The notes under the pieces are model-generated. The model saw nothing but the letters and a program-made list of their open reading frames with translations, was not told the origin of the DNA and made no database searches. The translations under genes and the position numbers were made by a program. 64,000 nucleotides of DNA from Streptomyces sp. Sge12 (lineage in GTDB: Bacteria; Actinomycetota; Actinomycetes; Streptomycetales; Streptomycetaceae): the NCBI RefSeq assembly GCF_002080455.1, contig NZ_CP020555.1:3410001-3474000 (forward strand), in the 5' to 3' direction. Each line of letters opens with the position of its first letter. Position 1 is the stretch's first letter. Shown here piece after piece: positions 42,085 through 50,835 of the stretch.

Positions 42085-42741
42085 ATGCGCATCGTCATCG
42101 CGGGTGGACACGGTCAGATCGCGCTGCGGCTGGAGCGGCTGCTCTCCGCGCGCGGGTACGAGGTCGCGGGCATCATCCGCGATCCGGCGCAGGCCGATGA
42201 CCTGAGGCAGGCGGGTGCCGAGCCCGTGCTCTGCGATCTGGAGTCGGCCTCGGTGGACCATGTGGCCGGGATCCTGCGGGACGCGGACGTGGCGGTGTTC
42301 GCGGCCGGGGCGGGACCCGGCAGCGGGATCGAGCGCAAGGACACCGTGGACCGGGGCGCGGCGGTGCTGTTCGCCGACGCCGCCGAACGGGCCGGCGTAC
42401 GGCGCTTCCTGATGGTGTCTTCGATGGGCGCCGACGCGCACCACGAGGGCGATGAGGTCTTCGACGCGTACCTGCGGGCCAAGGGCGAGGCCGACGACCA
42501 CCTGCGGACCCGTCTGGGCCTGGAGTGGACAATCCTGCGCCCCGGTTCGCTGATCGACGACGCCGGGACGGGCCTGGTCCGTCTGGAGGCGCAGACGGGC
42601 CGTGGGGCCGTCCCGCGCGACGACGTGGCGGCGGTTCTGGCCGAGCTGATCGAGACGCCGGCGACGGCGGGCCTGACCCTGGAGCTGATCTCCGGTTCGA
42701 CGCCGGTGCAGGTGGCCGTGAAGGACGTGGCGGGCAACTGA
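42085..42741 (+). CDS. NAD(P)-binding atypical SDR protein
   Basis: 218 residues from ATG 42085. The Rossmann motif GGHGQIA lies at about 7-13. VSSMGAD and a YLRAKGEAD segment follow, with Tyr-x-x-x-Lys in the position expected of NmrA/YwnB-type atypical SDR proteins. ILRPGSL is typical of this group. Members act as redox sensors or as reductases; substrate unknown. It is on the same strand as the amidohydrolase after a 53-base gap and may be co-transcribed. Convergent with the DUF3574 gene. Confidence 0.8.
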   Translation: MRIVIAGGHGQIALRLERLLSARGYEVAGIIRDPAQADDLRQAGAEPVLCDLESASVDHVAGILRDADVAVFAAGAGPGSGIERKDTVDRGAAVLFADAAERAGVRRFLMVSSMGADAHHEGDEVFDAYLRAKGEADDHLRTRLGLEWTILRPGSLIDDAGTGLVRLEAQTGRGAVPRDDVAAVLAELIETPATAGLTLELISGSTPVQVAVKDVAGN

Positions 42742-42785
42742 GCCGCCGCCCGGGCCGTGCGGCGGTCCTGTGGCGGCCCTCCGGA

Positions 42786-43226
42786 TCAGAACCCGGCGCT
42801 GATCTTGTCGTCGGACCGGCCGACCGAGTCCTGCTGGTAGCGGTCCTCGTACGCCTGCCGGATCCGCTCGATGCGCGTGCTGCGCTCGCCGGCCTCCTTC
42901 TCCGGATACAGCAGGACCACCTCGTACGAGGTCTCGCGGACGATCTTTCCGTCCTGGCCGCGCCACTGGCCGTACCCGTCGTGGAGGGTCAGTCCCTCGG
43001 GGAAGGCGGGGGTGATCTCCCGGTCCAGGAACCGCATGAACTCGCGTTCCTCCACCGTGCCGCGGCCGTCGGCCCGTTGGGTTCCGAAGTACAGCCGGGT
43101 CTCCTGGTAGGGCTCGCCCACGTCCGGGTGGAGGGCTGCTCCCACCAGAGCCGGGATCCCCGCGCCGAGCAGGGCCATGAGAACCCCGCCGCCGACCTTT
43201 CCACGTGTGTCAGATGTCCATTTCAC
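42786..43226 (-). CDS. DUF3574 family exported or membrane-anchored protein
   Basis: 146 residues. An N-terminal hydrophobic segment (GVLMALLGAGIPALVGAAL) after a short charged start looks like a signal anchor. The rest matches the DUF3574 pattern: ETRLYFGTQRADGRGTVEEREFMRFLDREITPAFPEGLTL, then TSYEVVLLYPE near the C-terminus. Function of the family is unknown. Convergent with the SDR gene, 44 bases away. Confidence 0.65.
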   Translation of the reverse strand: MKWTSDTRGKVGGGVLMALLGAGIPALVGAALHPDVGEPYQETRLYFGTQRADGRGTVEEREFMRFLDREITPAFPEGLTLHDGYGQWRGQDGKIVRETSYEVVLLYPEKEAGERSTRIERIRQAYEDRYQQDSVGRSDDKISAGF

Positions 43227-43271
43227 CCCCGGTGAACGAAATGCGGCCGTCTACGTTGCGGCCGGGCCGGG

Positions 43272-43691
43272 TCAGTACGTCAGGCGGCGCTGCCACCAGG
43301 GAGCGTCGGGGGCGGCGTACGGGTCGGCGAGGGTGCGGGCGAGGAAGCGCTCGTCGAGCGGCCGGATCACGGCGCGCAACTCGCGCCGGGCGCGGGGCGG
43401 GAGGAGGTGACAGACCGTCTCCAGCGTCCCGCGGCAGTAGCCGACCCAGTCGCAGCATCGGTGGTCGTCGTCCATCGCCGGGTAGATGATCCACGGCCCC
43501 CGCTGGTAGACGGTCCGGTGCCAGTGCCGCAGGGACCGGTAGGTGTCGCCGCGGGAGAGGCGGCGGTGCTCGACGCGGGCGATCGCGGCGAGGGTGGCGG
43601 CCGATACGCCGGGGACGACGCCGCGCTCGTGCGGTCGGGGCGGCGGGGCGGGCAGGTCCATCCTGACCTGCGAGGGTGCCTTACGCGGCAC
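43272..43691 (-). CDS. Hypothetical protein
   Basis: 139 residues, basic, soluble, no signal peptide. Starts MPRKAPSQVRMDLPAPPPRP. The middle section SLRHWHRTVYQRGPWIIYPAMDDDHRCCDWVGYC is rich in Trp, His and Cys and could bind a metal. I do not recognise a family. It is read toward the DUF3574 gene on the same strand. Native codon use and compact spacing support it being real. Confidence 0.55.
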   Translation of the reverse strand: MPRKAPSQVRMDLPAPPPRPHERGVVPGVSAATLAAIARVEHRRLSRGDTYRSLRHWHRTVYQRGPWIIYPAMDDDHRCCDWVGYCRGTLETVCHLLPPRARRELRAVIRPLDERFLARTLADPYAAPDAPWWQRRLTY

Positions 43692-43792
43692 GGGCCTTTC
43701 GGCTGCTGATGCTGTTGCTGATCATGCGCCCAGGATGCCGCAGCCGTGTCGCCTGCGCCCACCGTTTTTCGCGCGTGCGCCGCGCCGGCCTC

Positions 43793-43834
43793 GAAAGCCC
43801 GCCGCCCGTGGTCATGGGCGGGCGGGCGGGCTTC
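43793..43834 (-). terminator. Terminator after the glycine-rich protein gene
   Basis: AAGCCCGCCGCCC can pair with GGGCGGGCGGGCGGGCTT with a bulge, about 30 bases past the stop at 43865. Confidence 0.5.
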
Positions 43835-43864
43835 CGGTCGGTGCCGTGGTGCGTGGTGGCGCGA

Positions 43865-44845
43865 CTACCAGTAGATGACTACGTAGCCGTCGCCGCCGTC
43901 CTTGCCGCGCGAGCCGGAGTTGCCGATGGCCCGGTTGGTGCCGCCGCCGCGGCCGCCGTCGCCGCCGAAGGCCGCGCCCTCCGGGAGCTCGACGATGCCG
44001 TCGGCGGTGCCGCCACCGGTGCCGTCGGCGTTGCCCGGGTCACCGTCGCGGTTGATGCCGCCCGAGGAGCACGATCCGCTGCCGCCCAGGCCCGGCGTGC
44101 CCGGTTCGCCGGGACCGCGGTCGGCGGCGGCGCCGCCACCGCCGCCGGTACCGCCGGTCGCGGTGACAAGCGTCCTGTTGGTCGACGCCACGGTCAGGGT
44201 GGTCGCGGTACCGGCGGCGCCGGCGGCGCCGTTCGAGCCGGGCGCCCCGCCGAGACCGTTGGCGCCCCCGGTGCCGACGTCCACTCCGTAGTCCCTGTGG
44301 GGCGTGACCGGGATGACGCACCAGGTGAAGCCGCCCCCGCCGCCACCGCCGCCGTGGCCACCGGTGTTGTTCCGCGCGGCTGCGGCGCCGTCCGTGTCCG
44401 CGCCCGTCTCGGCTCCGCCGTTCGGGTTGTTCGGGTTGTTCGGGTTGTTCGGGTTGTTCGGGTTGCCGCCACCGTTGCCGCCGTTGTTGCCGCGCGCGGA
44501 CCCACCGCCCCCGCCGCCGCCACCGCCGGCGCCCCAGGCCTGCACGAACACCTGCGTGACCCCCGCCGGCGGGGTGAAGGTGTTGTCCGAGGTGAACTGC
44601 CGCAGACCGTGGACGGGCAGGACCGTCTGCTTCTTGGTCTTGTCGGGTTCCGGCGGCGCTTGCTTCGGGCTGTCGGCAGGCTTCGTGTTCTGCTGCGCCG
44701 CCGGCTCGGGACCGTCGGCGGATGCGGCCGGGGCCACCGCGATCAGCTGGCCGGTGAGGGCGGCCGCGGCGGCGATGGAGGCGAGCAGAACCCGGGAACG
44801 CCCCCGGGGCCGCTGAATCGTCGCCGTCTGATGGTTCAGGTTCAT
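43865..44845 (-). CDS. Secreted glycine-rich protein with Asn-Pro repeats
   Basis: 326 residues. A signal peptide (RSRVLLASIAAAAALTGQL, cleavage near APAASA) leads to export. A Pro/Lys-rich linker follows, then a conserved start (FTPPAGVTQVFVQAWGAGGGG) and long Gly-rich stretches with Asn, Thr and Ala. It ends in GDGYVVIYW, typical of secreted glycine-rich domains found in tail-fibre-like and actinomycete surface proteins. Residues about 129-142 are PNN repeats encoded by a 9-bp tandem repeat (about five copies, near 44427-44462). Two Cys pairs may form disulfides. Cell-surface function is likely; the role is unknown. Confidence 0.7.
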   Translation of the reverse strand: MNLNHQTATIQRPRGRSRVLLASIAAAAALTGQLIAVAPAASADGPEPAAQQNTKPADSPKQAPPEPDKTKKQTVLPVHGLRQFTSDNTFTPPAGVTQVFVQAWGAGGGGGGGGGSARGNNGGNGGGNPNNPNNPNNPNNPNGGAETGADTDGAAAARNNTGGHGGGGGGGGFTWCVIPVTPHRDYGVDVGTGGANGLGGAPGSNGAAGAAGTATTLTVASTNRTLVTATGGTGGGGGAAADRGPGEPGTPGLGGSGSCSSGGINRDGDPGNADGTGGGTADGIVELPEGAAFGGDGGRGGGTNRAIGNSGSRGKDGGDGYVVIYW

Positions 44846-45056
44846 GGCTTCCTTACCCGCCGGCGCCGTGGGCTGCCGCGGGATGCGATGGGAGGGGTGC
44901 GTGCGTCACGCGCCGCCCATCCGAACCGTCCGCGGTTCCGACGTTGCGCTGGCAGGGCCGGGGCTGTGGCCCAGTCAGGTGAGTACTTCATCTGCCCGGA
45001 GCAACGCCGAGCGGAGGCTCGTCCCGGGTCCGTGCCGCGTTCGGAAGGTAACGAAA

Positions 45057-45097
45057 GAACCCCCGCTCACTGTGATTCCACAGATGAACGGGGGTTC
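45057..45097 (-). terminator. Terminator after tRNA-Tyr
   Basis: GAACCCCC pairs with GGGGGTTC, and inside it CTGTG pairs with CACAG. The hairpin begins 9 bases past the tRNA 3' end and is followed on the minus strand by TTTCGTTA. Confidence 0.85.
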
Positions 45098-45105
45098 CAC
45101 TCGCG

Positions 45106-45187
<82 letters not shown>

Positions 45188-45387
45188 AAGAGATGCTGCC
45201 GTTTTTTCCACCTTGCGGTGGCGCTCCCCGGCAACGACGTAAACGATACCTGATGACCGGGGGTGCTTCACCACCGGATTGATCAGCGCTGCGGGTGGGC
45301 ACGGTGGCTAGGCTTTGCCGAGCGGGCCGGGCATGTCCGGCCGCGCCCTCCGGGGTGATCACAACCGATTTCAAGGAGCCACAGCAC

Positions 45388-45876
45388 ATGGCCGACTCCA
45401 GTTTCGACATCGTCTCGAAGGTCGAGCGGCAGGAGGTCGACAACGCCCTCAACCAGGCCGCCAAGGAGCTCTCGCAGCGCTACGACTTCAAGGGCACCGG
45501 CGCCACGATCGCCTGGTCCGGCGAGAAGATCCTGATGGAGGCGAACTCCGAGGAGCGCGTGAAGGCCGTCCTCGACGTCTTCGAGACCAAGCTGGTCAAG
45601 CGCGGGATCTCGCTGAAGGCGCTGGACGCCGGGGAGCCGCAGCTGTCCGGCAAGGAGTACAAGATCTTCGCCACGATCGAGGAAGGCATCTCGCAGGAGA
45701 ACGCCAAGAAGGTCGCGAAGATCATCCGGGACGAGGGTCCCAAGGGTGTCAAGGCCCAGGTCCAGGGCGAGGAGCTGCGTGTCAGCTCGAAGAGCCGTGA
45801 CGACCTCCAGGAGGTCCAGGCGCTGCTGAAGGGCAAGGACCTGGACTTCGCGATCCAGTTCGTGAACTACCGCTGA
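45388..45876 (+). CDS. YajQ family nucleotide-binding protein
   Basis: 162 residues from ATG 45388, with AAGGAG upstream. Starts [20 protein letters not shown] and ends [12 protein letters not shown], the invariant ends of the YajQ/UPF0234 family. Two ferredoxin-like domains. Family members bind nucleotides, and in Xanthomonas cyclic di-GMP. A role in c-di-GMP sensing in Streptomyces development would be speculation. It ends at a strong terminator. Confidence 0.92.
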   Translation: MADSSFDIVSKVERQEVDNALNQAAKELSQRYDFKGTGATIAWSGEKILMEANSEERVKAVLDVFETKLVKRGISLKALDAGEPQLSGKEYKIFATIEEGISQENAKKVAKIIRDEGPKGVKAQVQGEELRVSSKSRDDLQEVQALLKGKDLDFAIQFVNYR

Positions 45877-45902
45877 CCCCTGCTCCACGATCTGCCTCAC
45901 GC

Positions 45903-45934
45903 CGGCCCGGCGGTCCTCACCGACCGCCGGGCCG
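45903..45934 (+). terminator. Terminator after the YajQ gene
   Basis: Perfect 13-bp stem (CGGCCCGGCGGTC with GACCGCCGGGCCG) and a 6-base loop, about 27 bases past the stop. Confidence 0.85.
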
Positions 45935-46071
45935 CGGCGGTTGCGAGGGGGGTGTGTGCGGGGCGTGTGCGGCGCACGCGCCACTGCGGACTCCTGTGGG
46001 CACTTGGGCGGCGATGAGTGCGCCCACCACGCTGGGTGGCATCACATCACCGCGTGGCAGGGGGTTCTCGC

Positions 46072-47499
46072 ATGCCTGGGGCCGGCACGTTTCGCGATGA
46101 CTTCGGGGCGTCCGTCGTCGTCGCGCTGGTCGCACTACCCCTGTGCGTGGGGGTGGCGGTCGCCTCCGGGGTGCCGGCCGAGCTCGGGATCGTCACCGGG
46201 GTGGTCGGCGGGCTGGTCACCGGGTGGTTCCGCGGGAGCTCCTTGCAGGTGAGCGGGCCCGCGGCCGGGCTCACCGTGCTCGTCTACGAGGCGGTGCAGG
46301 CCTACGGTCTTCCTGCGCTCGGGGTGCTGGTGCTGGCCGCCGGGGTGATGCAGCTGGCCATGGGGGCGCTGCGGCTCGGGCGGTGGTTCCGGGCGATCTC
46401 GGTGGCCGTCGTGCACGGGATGCTGGCCGGGATCGGGCTGGTGCTGATCTCCGGGCAGCTGTACGCCCTGGGCGGTGTGGAGGCTCCGGGGCAGACCCTG
46501 GCGAAGCTGCGCGGGGTGCACGAGCTGGGGGCGCAGGCCGACTTGGCCGCCGTGCTGCTCGGGGTGGGGACCATCGCCGCCATGGTCGCCTGGCGCCGGG
46601 TGCCCGCGAGGCTGCGGATCGTGCCCGGGGCGCTGGTCGGGGTGGGCGCCGCCACCGCCGTGGCCGTCCTGCTGCGGCTGCCCGTCGAGAAGGTGCGGGT
46701 GACGGGCGTACTGGCTGCCGTGTCCCCGCCGGGCTGGGGCGACTTCGGGGTGCTGGCCTCGGTCGGTGCGGCCGGGACCGTGGTCGCGCTGGCGCTGATC
46801 GCGTCCGCGGAGACGTTGTTCAGCGCGGCCGCCGTGGACCGCATGCACGACGGGCCGAGGACGGAGTACGACAAGGAACTCATCGCCCAGGGCGTGGGCA
46901 ACAGCGTGTGCGGGCTGCTCGGCGCGCTGCCGATGACCGCGGTCATCGTGCGCAGCGCCGCCAATGTGGAGGCCGGGGCGCGCACCCGTGCGGCGAGGGT
47001 GATGCACGGCGGCTGGCTGCTGCTCTTCGCCGTGGCCTTCCCCCAGGTCCTGGAGAGCGTGCCGCTCGCGGCGCTGGCCGGGGTGCTGCTGCACGCGGGG
47101 TGGAAGCTGCTGCCGGCCAGGGCGGTGGCAGCGCTGTGGCGGACGCACCGGGGCGAGGCGGTGGTGCTGGTGGTCACGGCCTCGGCGATCTTGGTCACCA
47201 ACCTCTTCGAGGGGGTGCTGATCGGGCTGGGGCTCGCCGTCGCCAAGGCGGCCTGGGAGACCTCCCACGTGCACATCGAGGAGGTGTGGGAGGACGAGGA
47301 GCTGTGCGTGCGGGTCGTCGGTAACGCCAGCTTCCTGCGGCTGCCGAAGCTGCTCGACGCCCTGGACGCGCTGCCGCACGGGCAGCCGGTGCGGCTGGAC
47401 CTGAGCGGGTTGCGCCACATGGACCACGCCTGCCTGACCGCGCTGGAGGGATGGGAGCGCGCCAGGACGCCGCTTCCCGGCCGGGAGGGCGTCATCTAG
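46072..47499 (+). CDS. SulP family inorganic anion transporter with C-terminal STAS-like domain
   Basis: 475 residues from ATG 46072. About 11-12 helices, with ASGVPAELGIVTGVVGGLVTGWF near 25 and GPAAGLTVLVYEAV, typical of the SulP transport domain. ALIASAETLFSAAAVDRMHDGPRTEYDKELIAQGVGN is the highly conserved SulP segment between helices. The last 90 residues form a soluble STAS-like domain (VRVVGNASFLRLPKLLDAL, HMDHACLTALEGW). Substrate could be sulfate or bicarbonate; no adjacent carbonic anhydrase is present. The permease that follows starts 18 bases on. Confidence 0.88.
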   Translation: MPGAGTFRDDFGASVVVALVALPLCVGVAVASGVPAELGIVTGVVGGLVTGWFRGSSLQVSGPAAGLTVLVYEAVQAYGLPALGVLVLAAGVMQLAMGALRLGRWFRAISVAVVHGMLAGIGLVLISGQLYALGGVEAPGQTLAKLRGVHELGAQADLAAVLLGVGTIAAMVAWRRVPARLRIVPGALVGVGAATAVAVLLRLPVEKVRVTGVLAAVSPPGWGDFGVLASVGAAGTVVALALIASAETLFSAAAVDRMHDGPRTEYDKELIAQGVGNSVCGLLGALPMTAVIVRSAANVEAGARTRAARVMHGGWLLLFAVAFPQVLESVPLAALAGVLLHAGWKLLPARAVAALWRTHRGEAVVLVVTASAILVTNLFEGVLIGLGLAVAKAAWETSHVHIEEVWEDEELCVRVVGNASFLRLPKLLDALDALPHGQPVRLDLSGLRHMDHACLTALEGWERARTPLPGREGVI

Positions 47500-47517
47500 G
47501 CCGGTTACCCTCCGCCC

Positions 47518-48753
47518 GTGGAAGAGAAGTTGAGGCGCACCCTGGGGGTGTCCGACGCCGTCGTCGTCGGACTCGGCGCGATGGTGGGCGCCGGGATCTT
47601 CGCCGCTCTGGCGCCGGCGGCGCGGGCGGCGGGCGGGGCCCTGTCGGCCGCGTTGGCCGTGGCGGCTCTCGTGGCCTACTGCAATGCGCACTCCTCGGCC
47701 CGACTGGCCGCCCGGTACCCGGCGTCCGGCGGCACGTACGTGTACGGGCGCGAGCGGCTGGGGCCCTTCTGGGGGTATCTGGCCGGCTGGGCCTTCGTGA
47801 CCGGAAAGACCGCGTCCTGCGCGGCAATGGCCCTCACGGTGGGCGCCTACGTCTGGCCCGGGCAGCAGCATGCCGTGGCCGTCGCGGCGGTGGTGGCGCT
47901 GACGGCCGCGAGCTACGGCGGTGTGCAGCGGTCGGCCCGCGTGGCCCGGCTGATCGTGGCGGCGGTTCTGGCGGTGCTGGCGGCCGTGGTCGTGGTGTGC
48001 CTGTCCTCCGGGGCGGCCGACCCGGGGCGACTGTCCGGTTCGGACTGGGGTGTGTTCGGGCTGTTGCAGGGCGCCGGGCTGCTGTTCTTCGCCTTCGCGG
48101 GCTATGCCCGGATCACCACCCTGGGCGAGGAGGTGCGCGACCCGGAGCGGACGATCCCGCGGGCGGTGCCGGTCGCGCTGGGGATCGCGCTGCTGGTGTA
48201 CGCCGCGGTGGCGGTGGCGGCGCTGTCGGTGCTCGGCGTCGAGGGGCTGGCGCGGTCGGCGGCGCCGCTCGCCGATGCGGTGCGGGCGGCCGGCCGGCCC
48301 GAACTGGCCCCGGTGGTGCGGGTGGGCGCGGCCCTGGCCGCGCTGGGGTCGCTGCTGGCGCTGGTGCTCGGGGTGTCGCGGACCGTTCTGGCGATGGCGC
48401 GCGACGGCCGTCTCCCGCGCGCGCTGGCCGCCGTACATCCCCGGCACCAGGTGCCGCACCATGCGGAGTTGGCGGTGGGTGCGGTCGTGGCGGTGCTGGC
48501 GGCCACCGCCGATCTGCGGGGCGCGATCGGTTTCTCCTCCTTCGGAGTGCTCGTCTACTACGCGATCGCGAACGCCTCTGCGTGGACTCTCGATTCAGCT
48601 GTCAAGGGGCGGGCCGTGGCAGTGGTCGGACTGTCCGGCTGTGTGGTGCTGGCGTGTGCGCTGCCCCTCGCGTCGGCGGCCTGGGGAGCGGCTGTGCTGG
48701 CCGCGGGTGCATGCGCCTACGGGCTGCGGGGGCGGCTCAGATCCGGGATCTGA
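47518..48753 (+). CDS. APC family amino acid permease
   Basis: 411 residues from GTG 47518. It begins LGVSDAVVVGLGAMVGAGIFAAL, the helix-1 GAGIF motif of the APC superfamily, followed by YCNAHSSARLAARYPASGG. About 12 helices are expected. It is rather short for the family but looks complete. Substrate unknown. It is 18 bases downstream of the SulP gene, so probably one transcript. Its 3' end overlaps the convergent SMI1/KNR4 gene by 17 bases. Confidence 0.85.
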   Translation: MEEKLRRTLGVSDAVVVGLGAMVGAGIFAALAPAARAAGGALSAALAVAALVAYCNAHSSARLAARYPASGGTYVYGRERLGPFWGYLAGWAFVTGKTASCAAMALTVGAYVWPGQQHAVAVAAVVALTAASYGGVQRSARVARLIVAAVLAVLAAVVVVCLSSGAADPGRLSGSDWGVFGLLQGAGLLFFAFAGYARITTLGEEVRDPERTIPRAVPVALGIALLVYAAVAVAALSVLGVEGLARSAAPLADAVRAAGRPELAPVVRVGAALAALGSLLALVLGVSRTVLAMARDGRLPRALAAVHPRHQVPHHAELAVGAVVAVLAATADLRGAIGFSSFGVLVYYAIANASAWTLDSAVKGRAVAVVGLSGCVVLACALPLASAAWGAAVLAAGACAYGLRGRLRSGI

Positions 48754-49261
48754 ATCCGTCCCAGGGCGTCAGCTCCAGGTCGTACTCCTCCCCCGCCGGC
48801 GACTCGTCGCAGTACCAGGCGGTGCCGTCGAGCCAGCCGCGCAGCCAGGCCGCCAGTCCGGGGGTGTCGACCGACCAGGCGAGCTCCGGTTCCCCGAGGC
48901 CGGGGTCGAAGAGCAGGACCTGGGCGGTGTCGGAACGGCAGTCGACGCAGACGGACACGGCGCAGCCGAAGTCGGCTATCGGCAGGACGCCCTCGGGCCA
49001 GCGCCAGGCCGACGAGCGGCCCGCCCCGTAGGCACGGACGGCGTCGCGCAGTGGCAGCAGGCCGCACTCCGGGCCGAATCCGCCGTCGCCGACGCGGGTG
49101 TAGAGGGCGGCGAGCAGGGGCGGCAGCGCGAAGCCGAGTATGCCCTCGGCCCGGGCGATCTCCTCCGGGCCCAGGGGGGCGGGCAGGGGCTTTCCGTGCC
49201 CCTGCCCGGATGCGTGTGCGCGCGCGGCGACTTGCTCCAGCAACTGCTCCGTCTCGTTCAT
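48737..49261 (-). CDS. SMI1/KNR4 family protein
   Basis: 174 residues from ATG 49261 (MNETEQLLEQVAARAHASG); a longer frame to 49366 is unsupported. The fold signature is visible: LGPEEIARAEGILGFALPPLLAALYTRVGDGGFGP, then GLLPLRDAV and VLPIADFGCAVSVCVDC. In bacteria this family includes many immunity proteins of contact-dependent toxin systems, but also housekeeping proteins. No toxin gene is adjacent, so an immunity role is not supported here. Confidence 0.85.
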   Translation of the reverse strand: MNETEQLLEQVAARAHASGQGHGKPLPAPLGPEEIARAEGILGFALPPLLAALYTRVGDGGFGPECGLLPLRDAVRAYGAGRSSAWRWPEGVLPIADFGCAVSVCVDCRSDTAQVLLFDPGLGEPELAWSVDTPGLAAWLRGWLDGTAWYCDESPAGEEYDLELTPWDGFRSRI

Positions 49262-49382
49262 GCGTTCATGGTGACGCACCCCACCGACAGCCGCCCGGGC
49301 CTGTGGACAACTCCGCCCGCAGGCCGATCCGGACGGCCTGCGGGCGGAGTCTGTGCCGGCGTCCACGACGCCGGTTCCTGCG

Positions 49383-49775
49383 TCAGCGCGAGGCGAACGG
49401 CGCGTCCGTGGGGACGATCTCGCGGCCCAGCGGGAGCAGGGCGAGCGGGACCATCTTGAAGTTGGCGATGCCGAAGGGGATGCCGATGAGGGTGATGCAG
49501 AGCGCGATGCCCGTGAAGATGTGCCCCAGAGCGAGCCACCAGCCCGCCAGGACCAGCCACAGGACGTTGCCGATGGCGGAGCCCGCGCCCGCGTCGTGGC
49601 GCTCGACCGTCGTGTAGCCGAAGGGCCAGAGGGCGTAGACCGCGATGCGGAAGGCGGCGATGCCGAACGGGATGCCGATGATCGTGATGCAGAGGATCAC
49701 GCCTGCGAGGAGGTAGCCCAGGAACAGCCAGATGCCGCTGAGGATGAGCCAAATGATGTTGAGGATTGTCTTCAT
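49383..49775 (-). CDS. YccF domain membrane protein
   Basis: 130 residues with two tandem YccF repeats, each with the motif [15 protein letters not shown] or [15 protein letters not shown]. Four helices are expected. It is encoded immediately after htpX, sharing the ATGA overlap, so the two are coupled. Family function is unknown; the link with the membrane protease HtpX suggests an envelope stress context. Confidence 0.88.
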   Translation of the reverse strand: MKTILNIIWLILSGIWLFLGYLLAGVILCITIIGIPFGIAAFRIAVYALWPFGYTTVERHDAGAGSAIGNVLWLVLAGWWLALGHIFTGIALCITLIGIPFGIANFKMVPLALLPLGREIVPTDAPFASR

Positions 49776-50635
49776 TGGCTGCGGCCTGCCATCTGTTCGA
49801 GCCGGGCGATGCGCTCGGCCATCGGAGGGTGTGTGGAGAACATCTTAGAAAGGCCCGCGCCCGGGCGGAACGGGTTGGCGATCATCATGTGGCTCGCCGC
49901 CTCCAGTCGCGGCTCGGGGGGCAGCGGCAGCTGCTTGGTGCCCGCGTCGAGCTTGCGCAGGGCGCTGGCCAGGGCGAGGGGGTCCCCGGTGAGCTGGGCG
50001 CCGGAGGCGTCGGCCTCGTACTCGCGGGAGCGGCTGATGGCCAGCTGGATCACGGACGCGGCCAGCGGGCCCAGGATCATGATCAGCAGCATGCCGAGGA
50101 GGCCGGGGCCCTCGTCGTCGTTCGACCGACCGATCGGGATCAGCCAGGCGAAGTTCACCAGGAACATGATCACCGAGGCGAGCGCGCCGGCGACCGAGGA
50201 GATCAGGATGTCGCGGTTGTAGACGTGGCTGAGCTCGTGGCCGATGACCCCGCGCAGCTCGCGCTCGTCGAGGATGCGCAGGATGCCTTCGGTGCAGCAG
50301 ACCGCGGCGTTGCGCGGGTTGCGGCCGGTGGCGAAGGCGTTGGGGGCCTCGGTGGGCGAGATGTACAGGCGTGGCATGGGCTGGCGCGCGGACGTGGAGA
50401 GCTCGCGCACCATGCGGTAGAGCTGTGGCGCCTCGAACTCGCTCACGGGGCGGGCGCGCATCGCGCGTAGAGCCAGCTTGTCGCTGTTCCAGTAGGCGTA
50501 GGCGTTGGTCCCGAGGGCGACGAGGACGGCGATGATCAGGCCGCCCCGTCCGAAGAAGCTGCCGATGAGGATGATGAGTGCGGACAGCCCGCCGAGGAGT
50601 ACGGCGGTCTTGAGCCCGTTGTGCCGGCGGTGCAC
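49772..50635 (-). CDS. htpX: HtpX-type membrane zinc metalloprotease (M48)
   Basis: 287 residues from GTG 50635, with GGAGGG six bases upstream; a 13-residue longer frame starts at 50674. Two N-terminal helices ([21 protein letters not shown]), then HELSH at 133-137 with the zinc-binding His pair and Glu, and the third ligand Glu in [11 protein letters not shown]. Two more helices lie between. It degrades misfolded membrane proteins together with FtsH in other bacteria. It lies next to the nuo operon, in the opposite direction from nothing: both are leftward, with 200 bases between nuoN's stop and this start. Confidence 0.93.
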   Translation of the reverse strand: MHRRHNGLKTAVLLGGLSALIILIGSFFGRGGLIIAVLVALGTNAYAYWNSDKLALRAMRARPVSEFEAPQLYRMVRELSTSARQPMPRLYISPTEAPNAFATGRNPRNAAVCCTEGILRILDERELRGVIGHELSHVYNRDILISSVAGALASVIMFLVNFAWLIPIGRSNDDEGPGLLGMLLIMILGPLAASVIQLAISRSREYEADASGAQLTGDPLALASALRKLDAGTKQLPLPPEPRLEAASHMMIANPFRPGAGLSKMFSTHPPMAERIARLEQMAGRSQ

Positions 50636-50835
50636 GGTACGCCCTCCAAGTGGTGCGGCAGGGGAGCCCGTCATGGATGTGAGGGTCTACGGTCCAGTGG
50701 ACCCTCCCTTCCTGGTCAACGCGAGGTGAGGGCGTCAGGTTCCCAGGGTGCGGCAGGGCGGCGGCCTGCCGCCGCCCCTCGGCGGGGGGCGGCGGGGCCG
50801 CGGCGGGCGTTGCTCCGTACGGGTGGACCGGCCGG

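Noticed and set aside
48737..49261. Immunity gene of a toxin system (SMI1/KNR4 family)
   Set aside because: No toxin, secretion or polymorphic-toxin gene lies near it; the family alone is not enough.
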